Shown: positions 1 to 6,721 of the stretch, in pieces
Position numbering within the stretch: the first letter of the stretch is position 1
Layout of the letters: the number at the start of each line of letters is the position of its first letter
NCBI GenBank assembly: GCA_030039095.1
Contig: JASHQP010000311.1
Location: 1-13,728 of the forward strand
Length of the DNA: 13,728 bases
Source of the DNA: Streptosporangiaceae bacterium
GTDB lineage: Bacteria; Actinomycetota; Actinomycetes; Streptosporangiales; Streptosporangiaceae
Direction of reading: 5' to 3'
Position numbers and translations under genes: made by a program
The notes under the pieces: generated by a model
Seen by the model: only the letters and a program-made list of their open reading frames with translations
Databases searched by the model: none
What the model was told of the DNA's origin: nothing

Positions 1-173
1 TGCCGCCAGTCGTCGCCGAAGTCGTAGGTGTAGCGAAGCTTGGTTCCCGGCACCGAGAGCACGTCGGACAGCGACACCCGTGAATCGTCGGTGTGATCAA
101 GGTCGTATCCGGTCGTGTCATATTCGGCCCAGCCGGTTTCGAACACGTGAAGGTGGCCGCCGTTCCACCCCAT
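1..173 (-). pseudogene. pRiA4b ORF-3-like protein, N-terminally truncated, runs off left edge
   Basis: The minus strand reads ATG at 173 then MGWNGGHLHVFETG, and continues through a DLDHTDDSRVSLSDVL stretch to YTYDFGDDWR at the left edge. This matches the plasmid pRiA4b ORF-3 family (PF07929), whose core is an MGW..HLH.F segment followed by a YDFGDDW motif. Family members normally carry about 40 residues before this point, including a conserved PPIWRR-type segment. Here the frame upstream of the ATG contains nothing like it, so the gene appears cut just before the conserved MGW. The ATG is simply the conserved Met of the motif and has no good ribosome binding site. The family has no firmly known biochemical function. 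Assignment to the family is confident; status as a remnant is an inference from the missing N-terminus. Confidence 0.75.
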
Positions 174-229
174 GCGCCGATGCCTGCGCGATGATGATCG
201 CGGTGATCGCGCCGAACAGGAGCAACAGC

Positions 230-243
230 GTTTCCGCGGAAAC
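230..243. repeat. 14-bp perfect palindrome downstream of the arginase-like gene
   Basis: GTTTCCGCGGAAAC is a perfect dyad lying about 57 bp past the arginase-like stop codon, in the non-coding gap (174-299) before the pRiA4b remnant. It has no loop and no T-tract, so it does not look like an intrinsic terminator. It could be a protein-binding site or chance. Nothing else recognisable is in this gap. Confidence 0.4.
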
Positions 244-299
244 CGTCGGGGCGGGGCGGGCGTCGGCGCTGCTGTGAACGCGGATCCTGCCAAGACCTC

Positions 300-1220
300 C
301 TACGCAGGTACTCCTGCGGTCGCGTTGACAAGCGCGGTGACCAGGCCGTCGGTGAAGGTGCTGAGCGTTGAGCCGTCGGCGGCGCCGTGGTGAGGCGTGA
401 TTTGGGTGACAGTGATCGCTTGCAGGCCGGGTCCGGCGGCGGCGTAGGTGAGGGACTGGAAGGCGGTTTGGTGTAGCAGGCCGACGTTACGGTCGGTGTT
501 TTCACAGATCGGCAGGTCCGCAAAGTCGATGCAGTCGCTGTCGAAGTGCAGGGCATAGGGGGCACTGCCGATCAACGCGAGCGCCTGGGCGGCCGCGTCC
601 CGGGGGTCGGCGGCGACGTCGGCTTCGGTGATGACCTTTATGCCGAGAGTGTCGATCGCCTCCCGTTCCACTGCGCGTGATCGCGTCGGAGAGGCGCCGA
701 GCAGGATCAGCCTCTCGGGCGGCAAGGCTGGCCCGTCGTCGAGCTCAACCAGCTGCGACACCGCTCCCGGGCGTCCGAGGAGGTGAGCGTTGCCCATCCA
801 GCCCAGGGCACCGGAGGTGTTGTCTTGGGGGGTGTTGAGGTCTGGGTGGGGGTCCAGGTAGAGCAGCCAGGGATCGTCGTGCCCGCGGCGGACCCCGAGG
901 TAGGTGCCGATGCCGACGGCGCAGTCGCCGCCGAGTACCAGGGCGAGCCGGCCGTCGGCATTGGCCGCGGCCACCCGCTCGGCCACGTCGAGCGCCACGC
1001 GGGCGACGGCTCCGGCGTGCATCGCCAGAGGCTGATCCCGGTCAGGGACCCAGCGAAAGCCCGGAACATCCCCGTAGTCCTCGGTCTGGGCTCCGGCCCG
1101 GCGAAGTTTGTAGTTCAGGCCTGCGGTGCGCAAAGCTGCAGGCGCCTCCTCCGGCCCGGGGGCAAACGCCCCCGCGCTGCTGGGGGCACCGATGACGGCA
1201 ATCGGTCGGGGCATCGTCAT
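300..1220 (-). CDS. Arginase/agmatinase-superfamily hydrolase
   Basis: A 306-residue protein of the ureohydrolase fold, close to the family's usual length of about 300. The sequence shows the metal-site motifs in order: LVLGGDCAVG (canonical GGDH), LDPHPDLN (canonical DAHxD) and HFDSDCIDF (canonical SFDxDxxDP), then the downstream ENTDRNVGL and ITPHHGAADG segments. Cys replaces the usual first His ligand. From general knowledge this GGDC form occurs in an actinobacterial arginase-like subfamily, so it need not mean loss of function, but arginine as substrate is not assured. ATG 1220 overlaps the stop of the CGNR gene as ATGA. A second ATG at 1214 sits at a better distance (about 9 nt) from the GAGGAG ribosome binding site, so translation may begin there. 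The gene is probably co-transcribed with, and coupled to, the upstream regulator gene. Confidence 0.85.
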   Translation of the reverse strand: MTMPRPIAVIGAPSSAGAFAPGPEEAPAALRTAGLNYKLRRAGAQTEDYGDVPGFRWVPDRDQPLAMHAGAVARVALDVAERVAAANADGRLALVLGGDCAVGIGTYLGVRRGHDDPWLLYLDPHPDLNTPQDNTSGALGWMGNAHLLGRPGAVSQLVELDDGPALPPERLILLGASPTRSRAVEREAIDTLGIKVITEADVAADPRDAAAQALALIGSAPYALHFDSDCIDFADLPICENTDRNVGLLHQTAFQSLTYAAAGPGLQAITVTQITPHHGAADGSTLSTFTDGLVTALVNATAGVPA

Positions 1221-1744
1221 GGTCTCCTCGCTTGTTCTCGTTGCCGTGCTCGGAACTGTGCGACCCTGTGACGGTTTGAGCAGGTGACAGAGCAAAAGCG
1301 TCGGTGACCAGCCGCCGAGGCGTCGGCGAATACGTCGACGCAGCATTCTCCGTCGCAGACTCCGATCCGCTGTGTCCCGCGAACGGCCGTCCAGTCGAGC
1401 AGCGCGAGCGCACAGGCCGCTGGGAGCACGTCGCGAACGTCGGCCACCGCAAAGCCGATACCGGTTGCGCTCGCTCGCTGCCACGGGCGTGCGCGATCAA
1501 GGATCGCGTTGATCGCACTGTCGGCCGGCCGGTCATGCGCAGCCGCGTCGAAGATTGCGTGCAGCTCGTTGGCAGTCTTGACCACCTCGGCCGTCTTCCA
1601 TGGCTGGCCAGCGAAGGGAGCGCCAGACGTGGCGAGTTCTGGATATGGCTCGTCCTGTTCGCCGGCGGCCGCCCGTGTGGGATCGGAGAACTCGTTGACG
1701 AACTCCACCACCCAGGCCAGCTCGATCCGTGGAACAAGGAACAC
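1217..1744 (-). CDS. CGNR zinc-finger (ABATE-type) transcriptional regulator
   Basis: A 175-residue protein whose C-terminus holds the CGNR zinc finger: Cys130, Cys135, then FADAS, GHRRFC (Cys151), Cys155 in CSNR, followed by the basic helix HRVAQFRARQRE. The family consensus reads CGNR, so this copy has Ser for Gly. The N-terminal part (residues about 8-125) contains FVNEFSD and corresponds to the ABATE/stress-linked domain that begins with an FVNT-like motif. CGNR proteins are thought to act as DNA-binding regulators. The start is GTG at 1744. No Shine-Dalgarno sequence precedes it, but a TACACT -10-like hexamer lies 7 nt upstream, so a leaderless transcript is likely. Its stop overlaps the arginase-like start by ATGA, making a two-gene operon. 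Autoregulation through the inverted repeat over its promoter is an inference. Confidence 0.85.
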   Translation of the reverse strand: MFLVPRIELAWVVEFVNEFSDPTRAAAGEQDEPYPELATSGAPFAGQPWKTAEVVKTANELHAIFDAAAHDRPADSAINAILDRARPWQRASATGIGFAVADVRDVLPAACALALLDWTAVRGTQRIGVCDGECCVDVFADASAAGHRRFCSVTCSNRHRVAQFRARQREQARRP

Positions 1745-1787
1745 AGCAATCAGTGTAACGGTATAAACGCCTTGTTGGCGTTACAAC
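1745..1787 (-). promoter_or_regulatory. Candidate leaderless promoter with inverted-repeat operator for the CGNR-arginase pair
   Basis: On the minus strand TACACT (1757-1752) precedes the GTG start by 7 nt, the spacing seen in leaderless actinobacterial transcripts; the -35 is poor. TGTAACG (1754-1760) and CGTTACA (1779-1785) form a perfect 7-bp inverted repeat with centres 25 bp apart. One arm covers the -10 and the other the -35 zone. Nested between them is a hairpin, AACGCC-TTGTT-GGCGTT (1766-1782). The placement suggests repression by the CGNR protein itself. Confidence 0.5.
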
Positions 1788-1824
1788 CCCGAGCGGGCCG
1801 GATGCCGGTCAGGGCGTGTCGCGG

Positions 1825-2095
1825 TCAGCAGCAGTCGTTGCCCCGCCAGGATTGGGTGCCTTCGCTGACTGCGACCGCAGCGAGGGCCAGGCCGATGACG
1901 GGGTCGGCCCACCAGCCGCCGGGCCAGGCGGCGGTGATCGCCAGCCCGGCCAGCACGGCGGCGGCCTGGGCGGCGCACAGGTAGTTCTGGGTGCCCTCGC
2001 CGGCAGTGGCGGCCGAACCGAGCCGGACCGCCAGCGTGCGCTTTGCCCGGCCCAGCGGCCTGCCGAAGCGAGGCCCGGGAGCCCACAGCAAACAT
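1825..2095 (-). pseudogene. C-terminal remnant of a cation diffusion facilitator (CDF)-like transporter
   Basis: The minus frame ending at 1825 encodes AKRTLAVRLGSAATAGEGTQ, then two hydrophobic segments (YLCAAQAAAVLAGLAITAA and DPVIGLALAAVAVSEG, with WWAD between them), ending SWRGNDCC. This layout is characteristic of the last two membrane helices of actinobacterial CDF-like cation transporters of about 200 residues. Those usually also end in an EG..aW.G..C pattern. The first half of the protein (four helices with the metal-binding aspartates) is missing. Upstream of about 2060 the frame turns into unrelated sequence and meets the stop of another fragment at 2099. It has no credible start codon of its own. 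I regard it as a dead fragment. Family assignment is fairly sure; the exact left boundary of homology is not. Confidence 0.65.
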
Positions 2096-2098
2096 CGG

Positions 2099-2345
2099 TC
2101 AGGCCAGCAGGTTGCTCCAGTCCGGCATGAGCTCAAGTAGTTCGGCGGGTAGCTCGATGCCGAGCCTGGCGCAGTCGCTCGTCACCACTGACGCGCGCTC
2201 GGCCGGGTAGTCCGGGGCGTACTCCAGCAGGGTTTCGGAGCTGGCCTCCCGGCAGTTGTACAGCCCGAGCAGAACCCCCGCCGCAACCTCGGCCGCTGCC
2301 GATGCCATGCCGAGATCGGCCCGGCGCTGAAGGTCGTCGAGGAAT
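2099..2345 (-). pseudogene. Unrecognised protein, C-terminal fragment
   Basis: The minus frame has good actinobacterial codon use and reads FLDDLQRRADLGMASAAAEV, then GVLLGLYNCREASSETLLEY, then APDYPAERASVV, and ends ELLELMPDWSNLLA at 2099. It has the character of a real, conserved, mostly helical acidic protein. An ATG at 2308 could start a 69-residue product, but it lies inside the FLDDLQRRADLGM stretch that already looks coding, and it has no ribosome binding site. The coding character continues to about 2345, after which the frame becomes low-complexity proline and arginine. That point coincides with the end of the next fragment. I do not recognise the family. It is probably the C-terminus of a larger gene. 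Confidence 0.45.
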
Positions 2346-2354
2346 GGCTGCAGT

Positions 2355-2462
2355 GGTGGCAGTAATCGTGGCCCGGGTCGAGAGTTCGCGCACCTCGGCC
2401 TGCTCGGCCCTGGTCAGGGGACGGTCCAGCGCGACGAACTCGTAGTACTGGTACTCGCTCAC
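2355..2462 (-). pseudogene. N-terminal fragment of a SEYQYYEF-type hypothetical protein
   Basis: GTG at 2462 opens VSEYQYYEFVALDRPLTR, followed by AEVRELSTRATITAT. I recall this start (SEYQYYEF.A.DRPL..., then LSTRA.IT.T) from a family of actinobacterial hypothetical proteins several hundred residues long. Here the similarity stops after about 36 codons at 2355. The same frame then runs on into shadow sequence while the next real coding signal is in a different frame. So only the extreme N-terminus remains, fused to the tail of an unrelated gene. No function is known to me. The GTG also abuts, head to head, the truncated HAD gene on the plus strand. Confidence 0.5.
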
Positions 2463-2855
2463 GGCTGGAAGGCGTTCATGTCCGACATCTGGCGTGAGTA
2501 TCTCGGCGCCGCCAACACGCAGCTGATCGGGTACGTCCGCCAGCTGCGTCTGCGGTGCCGCACAGGGATCCTGAGCAACAGCTTCGTCGGTGCCAGGGAA
2601 CGAGAGCAGGCCGTCTACGGGTTCGAGGATCTCGTCGACGAGATCATCTACTCCCACGAGTGCGGGATGAGCAAGCCCGACCCCCGGATCTACGCCCTCA
2701 CCTGTGAGCGTCTGCGGGTGGAGCCAGCGCAGACGGCGTTCCTCGACGACTCCGAGCTGTGCGTCGACGGGGCACGGCACGCGGGCATCCACGCGGTGCT
2801 GTACCAGGACAACTCCCAGGCCATCAGGGACATCGAGAAACTGCTTGCCCAGTGA
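2460..2855 (+). pseudogene. HAD-family phosphatase, N-terminally truncated
   Basis: The open frame from ATG 2478 encodes 125 residues of a haloacid dehalogenase-type hydrolase. Present are motif II (GILSNSF, Ser33), motif III Lys66 in GMSKPDPRIY and motif IV acidic pair Asp90-Asp91 in FLDDS, then the usual C-terminus ending in EKLLAQ. Motif I, the DxDGT-type loop with the nucleophilic aspartate, should lie roughly 80-100 residues before motif II and is absent. In-frame codons just before the ATG (HGWKAF) still look like the cap region, but the frame degenerates before about 2460, where the SEYQYYEF gene begins on the other strand. Without the nucleophile the product cannot be an active HAD enzyme. 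Family assignment is strong, and so is the truncation. Confidence 0.75.
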
Positions 2856-2935
2856 TGGCGCCGTTGTCGGGGGCGTGAGGGCATGGTTGGTCATTGTGAG
2901 CCGGTTGGCTGGTCCGGGACAGGATTCCGCAGATC

Positions 2936-3165
2936 ACCGTGATCGGCAGGTTAGTGGACGCGGTGCTCTCGCTGCCCGACATGATCATCGGGGTTCGTGT
3001 TCTCCCCGATCATCGCCCGGACGGTGCGGACGGCCACGCTGCAGGAACGCCAGCTGGAGTACGTGGCTGCGGCCCGCCTTCGCTACCAGCGCGCGGCGCG
3101 CATCATGTTCGCCTCGGGTACGCCATTTTCGCAGCGACCGTGGCAACTTTACGGTCAGGCCCCGT
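2936..3165 (+). pseudogene. Dipeptide/oligopeptide-type ABC permease (DppC-like), frameshifted remnant
   Basis: Three pieces in order resemble one DppC-like permease but alternate between two frames. VDAVLSLPDMIIG (about 2954-2992) is the conserved helix before the loop. FSPIIARTVRTATLQER then LEYVAAARLRYQRAARI (about 2999-3106) is the cytoplasmic EAA-type loop that contacts the ATPase. VRLGYAIFAATVATL (about 3107-3151) is the following helix, back in the first frame. The segment normally present between the last two pieces (HxLPN...) is missing. The remnant ends where the convergent flavoenzyme gene ends at 3155. A frameshift near 2993 plus an internal deletion near 3107 make this a clear pseudogene. 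Confidence 0.7.
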
Positions 3166-5140
3166 TGACGGCGATCGCGGTTCCTGCGGCGAAACCTTCC
3201 GCGACAGCGTCATAAAGTCGGCGAGGTGCGAGGGCATCCCCGATGAGGTGCACTACCGGGGACCGTGATTGGCCTTCGAGTTCGCCTGCGAGCCCTGCCA
3301 GGGCGCGCCGGTATCCGACGAACACGGCGAGATCGATGGTGTCAGCGGTGGTGAGTTCGCCGGACCATACATCGGCAAACACAGGGAAACCGTTGCGCGC
3401 GCCGGCAAGGGCTTGGCTGGGACGGCAGATGACGCCACGCTGGGCGAGCAGCCGGTAAATCGATGGCTTCTGTGTGGGATCGAGTTCCTCGCAGATCGAA
3501 ACGAGGTCGGTGACCAGTTCGACCCGTGCGGCCCCGGCAGCAGCCGCCCACAGGGCGATGCTGCCGCCCCGGGCCCGGCCCTCGATGTCGTAGACAAGGA
3601 CTGTGGCGCCGGGGGGTACCTGGGCCTGGCCGAGCAGCAGATCAACGTCCGTTACACACTCGACGGCCAGGGTCTGTCCTTCGGGAGGTACGACGCTCTG
3701 TGATCCGGTCGCCACGATCACGACGTCGGGATCCAGGTCGGTAACTTCCTTGACCGTGGCCTCAACCCCCATGCGCAAGTCCACCTTCAGTCGCTCGGCC
3801 TCCCGGCGGAGCCAGGCTGTGTACCTGCTGAACAGCGGCCGTTCGGGCGCGAGAGCGGCGATCTTGAGCTGTCCGCCGACCTCTCCCTCCCGTTCGAGCA
3901 GTGTGACCTGGTGCCCGCAGCGTGCCGCTTGACACGCCGCTTCCATGCCTGCTGGCCCGCCCCCCGCCACCACGACTCGCCGTGGCCTGCCGTGGGTGCT
4001 GGGCTGTGAACGGTGCTCGGCTCCCGCGGCCGGGTTGACCGCGCACCGGATCGGCAGCCCCTGGTAGAGGCGGCCGATGCACTCTTCGTTGATCGAGATG
4101 CAGGGGCGGATGAGTCCCGGGCTGCCGGCTTGGGCCCTGACCGGGAGGTCTGGGTCGGCGATGATAGCGCGGGTCATGGCCACCAGGTCGCAATCGCCTT
4201 CGGCGATCGCCCGCTCTGCCTGCGCCGGGTCGAGGATACGCCCGGCGACCATGACGGGCACTGGCAGATGCTCCCGGAAACGCCGGGCGAGATGGTTGTA
4301 GCACGCCGGCGGGTAGTACGCGGAAGGGACGGTGGCGGCCTGGGATGCGAGCGTCGCCCCGGTGCCGCCGCTGACATTGAATAGGTCGATCCGTCGCAGT
4401 TCGGCGAGCCTCTGGGCGATGGACAGCATGTCGTCACCGTCAAGCCCGACCGCGTCGGTGAGCGGATCACCGGTAAGCCGGAAACTCAGGATGAAATCCC
4501 GGGACACAGCGGCGGCGACTGCCCCGACCACGTTCACGGCAAACCGGAGCCGGTTGTCGAAGCTCCCGCCATACCGGTCGCGCCTTCGGTTAGCCACGGG
4601 ACTGAAGAACTGCTCGATGAGGTGGCCCCCGAACGAGGTGATCTCCATGCCGTCCCACCCGCAGGCCTCCAGTCGGCGGGCGCAGGCGGCGAACGATTCT
4701 ATGACGGAGTCGATCTCGGCCAATGTCATCTCATGGGGGGTCTCCCGGTGCACTGGCTCAGGGACCGGGCTGGGGGCCATGAGTGCCCCGCCGTCCCTCG
4801 CCGAGCTGCCCCGGCGGCCCATGTGGGTCGCCTGCGCGAGCAGAAGCGTCCCGTGGCGGTGCACCCGTGAGGCTAGATCGCGAAGGGCCGGGTCGTTGTC
4901 CGGCCTCCACAGGCTCATCGATCCGTACGAGGCCAAGGAGGCCGGAGAGACGCCGGCCGAGCCGAAGGTCATTACGATTCCGGCGCCGCCCGCTGCCTTG
5001 CGTTCCTGGTAAGCGATCTCCTGCTCGGTGATCAGGCCGTCATTGTCATAGCCGGTTGCATGCGCCGTGGAGACAATCCTGTTCTTCACGACCCGCCCGC
5101 GGATCTCGATGGGGGAGAACAGGTGACCAAGCTGGCGCAC
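3155..5140 (-). CDS. FMN/FAD oxidoreductase, old-yellow-enzyme / 2,4-dienoyl-CoA reductase type
   Basis: A 661-residue protein, the usual length for the fused TIM-barrel plus dinucleotide-binding enzymes (FadH, trimethylamine dehydrogenase and relatives). Residues 1-340 form the FMN barrel, beginning LGHLFSPIEIRGRVVKNRIV and including RDRYGGSFDNRLRF (188-201). The cluster region has Cys347, Cys354 and Cys366 with FadH-like spacing, but the expected second cysteine is Ile350 (CISINEEC instead of CxxCNxxC). Residues 388-425 carry the FAD fold (VVVAGGGPAGMEAA), and HLIGDA (631-636) is the C-terminal flavin motif. The position of the GYLI tyrosine in dienoyl-CoA reductase is His173 (GGHLI). Start GTG 5140 has GGAG five bases upstream. 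It is last in the amine-oxidation operon, 54 bp after the permease. The substrate is unknown; an N-methylated amine or an enoyl product of amine breakdown are guesses. Confidence 0.85.
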   Translation of the reverse strand: MRQLGHLFSPIEIRGRVVKNRIVSTAHATGYDNDGLITEQEIAYQERKAAGGAGIVMTFGSAGVSPASLASYGSMSLWRPDNDPALRDLASRVHRHGTLLLAQATHMGRRGSSARDGGALMAPSPVPEPVHRETPHEMTLAEIDSVIESFAACARRLEACGWDGMEITSFGGHLIEQFFSPVANRRRDRYGGSFDNRLRFAVNVVGAVAAAVSRDFILSFRLTGDPLTDAVGLDGDDMLSIAQRLAELRRIDLFNVSGGTGATLASQAATVPSAYYPPACYNHLARRFREHLPVPVMVAGRILDPAQAERAIAEGDCDLVAMTRAIIADPDLPVRAQAGSPGLIRPCISINEECIGRLYQGLPIRCAVNPAAGAEHRSQPSTHGRPRRVVVAGGGPAGMEAACQAARCGHQVTLLEREGEVGGQLKIAALAPERPLFSRYTAWLRREAERLKVDLRMGVEATVKEVTDLDPDVVIVATGSQSVVPPEGQTLAVECVTDVDLLLGQAQVPPGATVLVYDIEGRARGGSIALWAAAAGAARVELVTDLVSICEELDPTQKPSIYRLLAQRGVICRPSQALAGARNGFPVFADVWSGELTTADTIDLAVFVGYRRALAGLAGELEGQSRSPVVHLIGDALAPRRLYDAVAEGFAAGTAIAVNGA

Positions 5141-5194
5141 ACGGTCTCCTTTGCTCCCGCGCTAATGAGGCGTCGGCTGATAATCCGGACGTGC

Positions 5195-6700
5195 TCAGGC
5201 TGGTTGCGATACTTCCTGGGATGCCTCCTGCCTGGGGTCGTACACTTCACGCCGCGTGGAGAAGTACTCGGTCGCGTGGGTGGCCCGAAGATAGAGCATG
5301 AGTACGAGGCCGATCCCGAGCATTACGTAGAGGGAGATGAGCGCCCCGCCTGTCCAGCCGCCGAGACCGGGGACGGCCCTGACCGCCATATAAATCAGGA
5401 AGGCTGCGGAAACTAGCGGGAAGACTTCGATTACTGCGAAGCTCCACGGGCTTTGCACTGCGAGCCTGCGATAATAGACGGCCAGCACGATCCCAGTTCC
5501 AGCGTAGAACAAGCCGAAGAGGATGCCATCAACTGAGACGATCGTGTCGAACGAATTCTGGACGCTGGACGATCCCAGCGGGTAGACCCACACCCCCACT
5601 GCAGTGAACAGCGCTACGAGAGCCGTTCCGACAATCGGGACCTTGGACCGCGCATGTGTCCGCCCGAAGATCCGCGGCAAGACACCGTCCGCGCCCATCG
5701 CGAACGATATGCGTGCCGAAGCCACGAAGCAAGAGAGGGTGGACCCAAATGCGGACAGGGCGACCGCGAGAATCATGTACTTCGCCAGGAAGCCGCCAGA
5801 CACTCGCTGGGCGATGAACTGGAGGATGTTGGCATGAGCGCCGAGCGCGGCCTTCGGCGCCGTGTACTGGAAGGCGAACGTGAAGAACGCGAACATTACG
5901 GCGAGCGTGACTGTCGAGATCATGACAGAGCTCCCGGGCAATTGCTTAGGCCTGGTAGTCTCTTCTCCCAGCATCGTGCCCATTTCCCAGCCGCTGTACA
6001 TATATACCGCTATGAGGGATGCCGCGATGAATCCGCTCACGCCCCCCATCTCGTGCCAGGAAACCAGTGAACTCCAGTGCAGCGGAACGGCTCCATGGGT
6101 ACCGGTGGACACTGCGATCAGGGCCAGGACGGCGACCGTCACAACGGCGACGTACTCAATGATGAGGAGCGCCCACTGCACCACCGCGGTGAGTCTGAGC
6201 CCAATGAAGGCAATCCCCGTGATGAGCACCGTGCCCACGAAGCCCACGATGGCTTCCCCCAGCCGGCTGTTGGGATTCCCGATCAGAGACATGACGTAGG
6301 GGCCGGCCGGGATAACGATCGAGATCGCACCCACCAGCCAGGCGAGCAATATCAGCCAGCCGACGGTGAAGCCGAACGTCGGGGAGATCGCCCTTGCCCC
6401 CCAGTCGTAGGTGGTGCCGCAATGGACGCGCCACCTGTTCAGCCGGCGGTAGCCATTGGCGATAGCGATCATGGGAAGGGCGACGATCAGGATTGCGAGC
6501 GGGCTCGCGTACCCGGTTACCGCTATGATCGCGCCGAGCGTCAGCGCCAGGCTTGCCGTGGGTGCGACGGATGCAAGGTTGACTCCTATGTTGCCGAACA
6601 GGTGCACTGCATTGGCGCGCAGCATTCCGTGGTGCGCGGTTACCTGGGCCGCATCTTCTTCGGTGTCGATATTGCCGCTACCCGGCTTGTTGTCGCTCAT
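5195..6700 (-). CDS. APC-superfamily amine / amino-acid permease
   Basis: A 501-residue integral membrane protein with about 12 hydrophobic helices. The first pair spans roughly residues 40-83, with GVNLASVAPTASLALTLG matching the unwound TM1 region of APC transporters. MGTMLGEETTRPKQLPGS (240-257) is the typical loop after TM6. It should import an amine or amino acid across the cytoplasmic membrane. Its position directly after the copper amine oxidase (21-bp gap) suggests the oxidase's substrate is its cargo. ATG 6700 has a near-perfect AAGGAGGT (6715-6708) with 7-nt spacing, the strongest ribosome binding site in the operon, so independent efficient initiation is expected. By eye the gene is less GC-biased than its neighbours, which is common for membrane proteins and is weak evidence of separate origin. 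Confidence 0.9.
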   Translation of the reverse strand: MSDNKPGSGNIDTEEDAAQVTAHHGMLRANAVHLFGNIGVNLASVAPTASLALTLGAIIAVTGYASPLAILIVALPMIAIANGYRRLNRWRVHCGTTYDWGARAISPTFGFTVGWLILLAWLVGAISIVIPAGPYVMSLIGNPNSRLGEAIVGFVGTVLITGIAFIGLRLTAVVQWALLIIEYVAVVTVAVLALIAVSTGTHGAVPLHWSSLVSWHEMGGVSGFIAASLIAVYMYSGWEMGTMLGEETTRPKQLPGSSVMISTVTLAVMFAFFTFAFQYTAPKAALGAHANILQFIAQRVSGGFLAKYMILAVALSAFGSTLSCFVASARISFAMGADGVLPRIFGRTHARSKVPIVGTALVALFTAVGVWVYPLGSSSVQNSFDTIVSVDGILFGLFYAGTGIVLAVYYRRLAVQSPWSFAVIEVFPLVSAAFLIYMAVRAVPGLGGWTGGALISLYVMLGIGLVLMLYLRATHATEYFSTRREVYDPRQEASQEVSQPA

Positions 6701-6721
6701 GAGCGGGACCTCCTTATCGAC

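Noticed and set aside
182..229. A hydrophobic stretch on the minus strand (TLLLLFGAITAIII) that looks like a membrane helix
   Set aside because: The frame has no usable start codon and closes at 118; it overlaps the pRiA4b remnant, so it is more likely an accident of frame or a scrap too short to name.
300..1220. Treating the Cys-for-His change in the arginase motif as an inactivating mutation
   Set aside because: I recall GGDC forms in a coherent actinobacterial subfamily, and the rest of the protein, its start and its coupling are intact.
2133..2894. A long minus-strand open frame of 253 codons
   Set aside because: Most of it is antisense to the HAD remnant and changes character along its length. 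Only the SEYQYYEF segment (2355-2462) looks like real coding sequence.
1..3165. An insertion sequence or integrative element explaining the remnants
   Set aside because: I found no transposase, integrase, tRNA-linked attachment site or matching terminal inverted repeats in the window. pRiA4b ORF-3 homologues can travel with mobile DNA, but that alone is not evidence.
4332..5012. Long plus-strand frames opposite the flavoenzyme, and similar ones opposite the oxidase and dehydrogenase
   Set aside because: They are antisense to proteins with complete catalytic motifs and show Ser/Arg/Pro-rich shadow composition.
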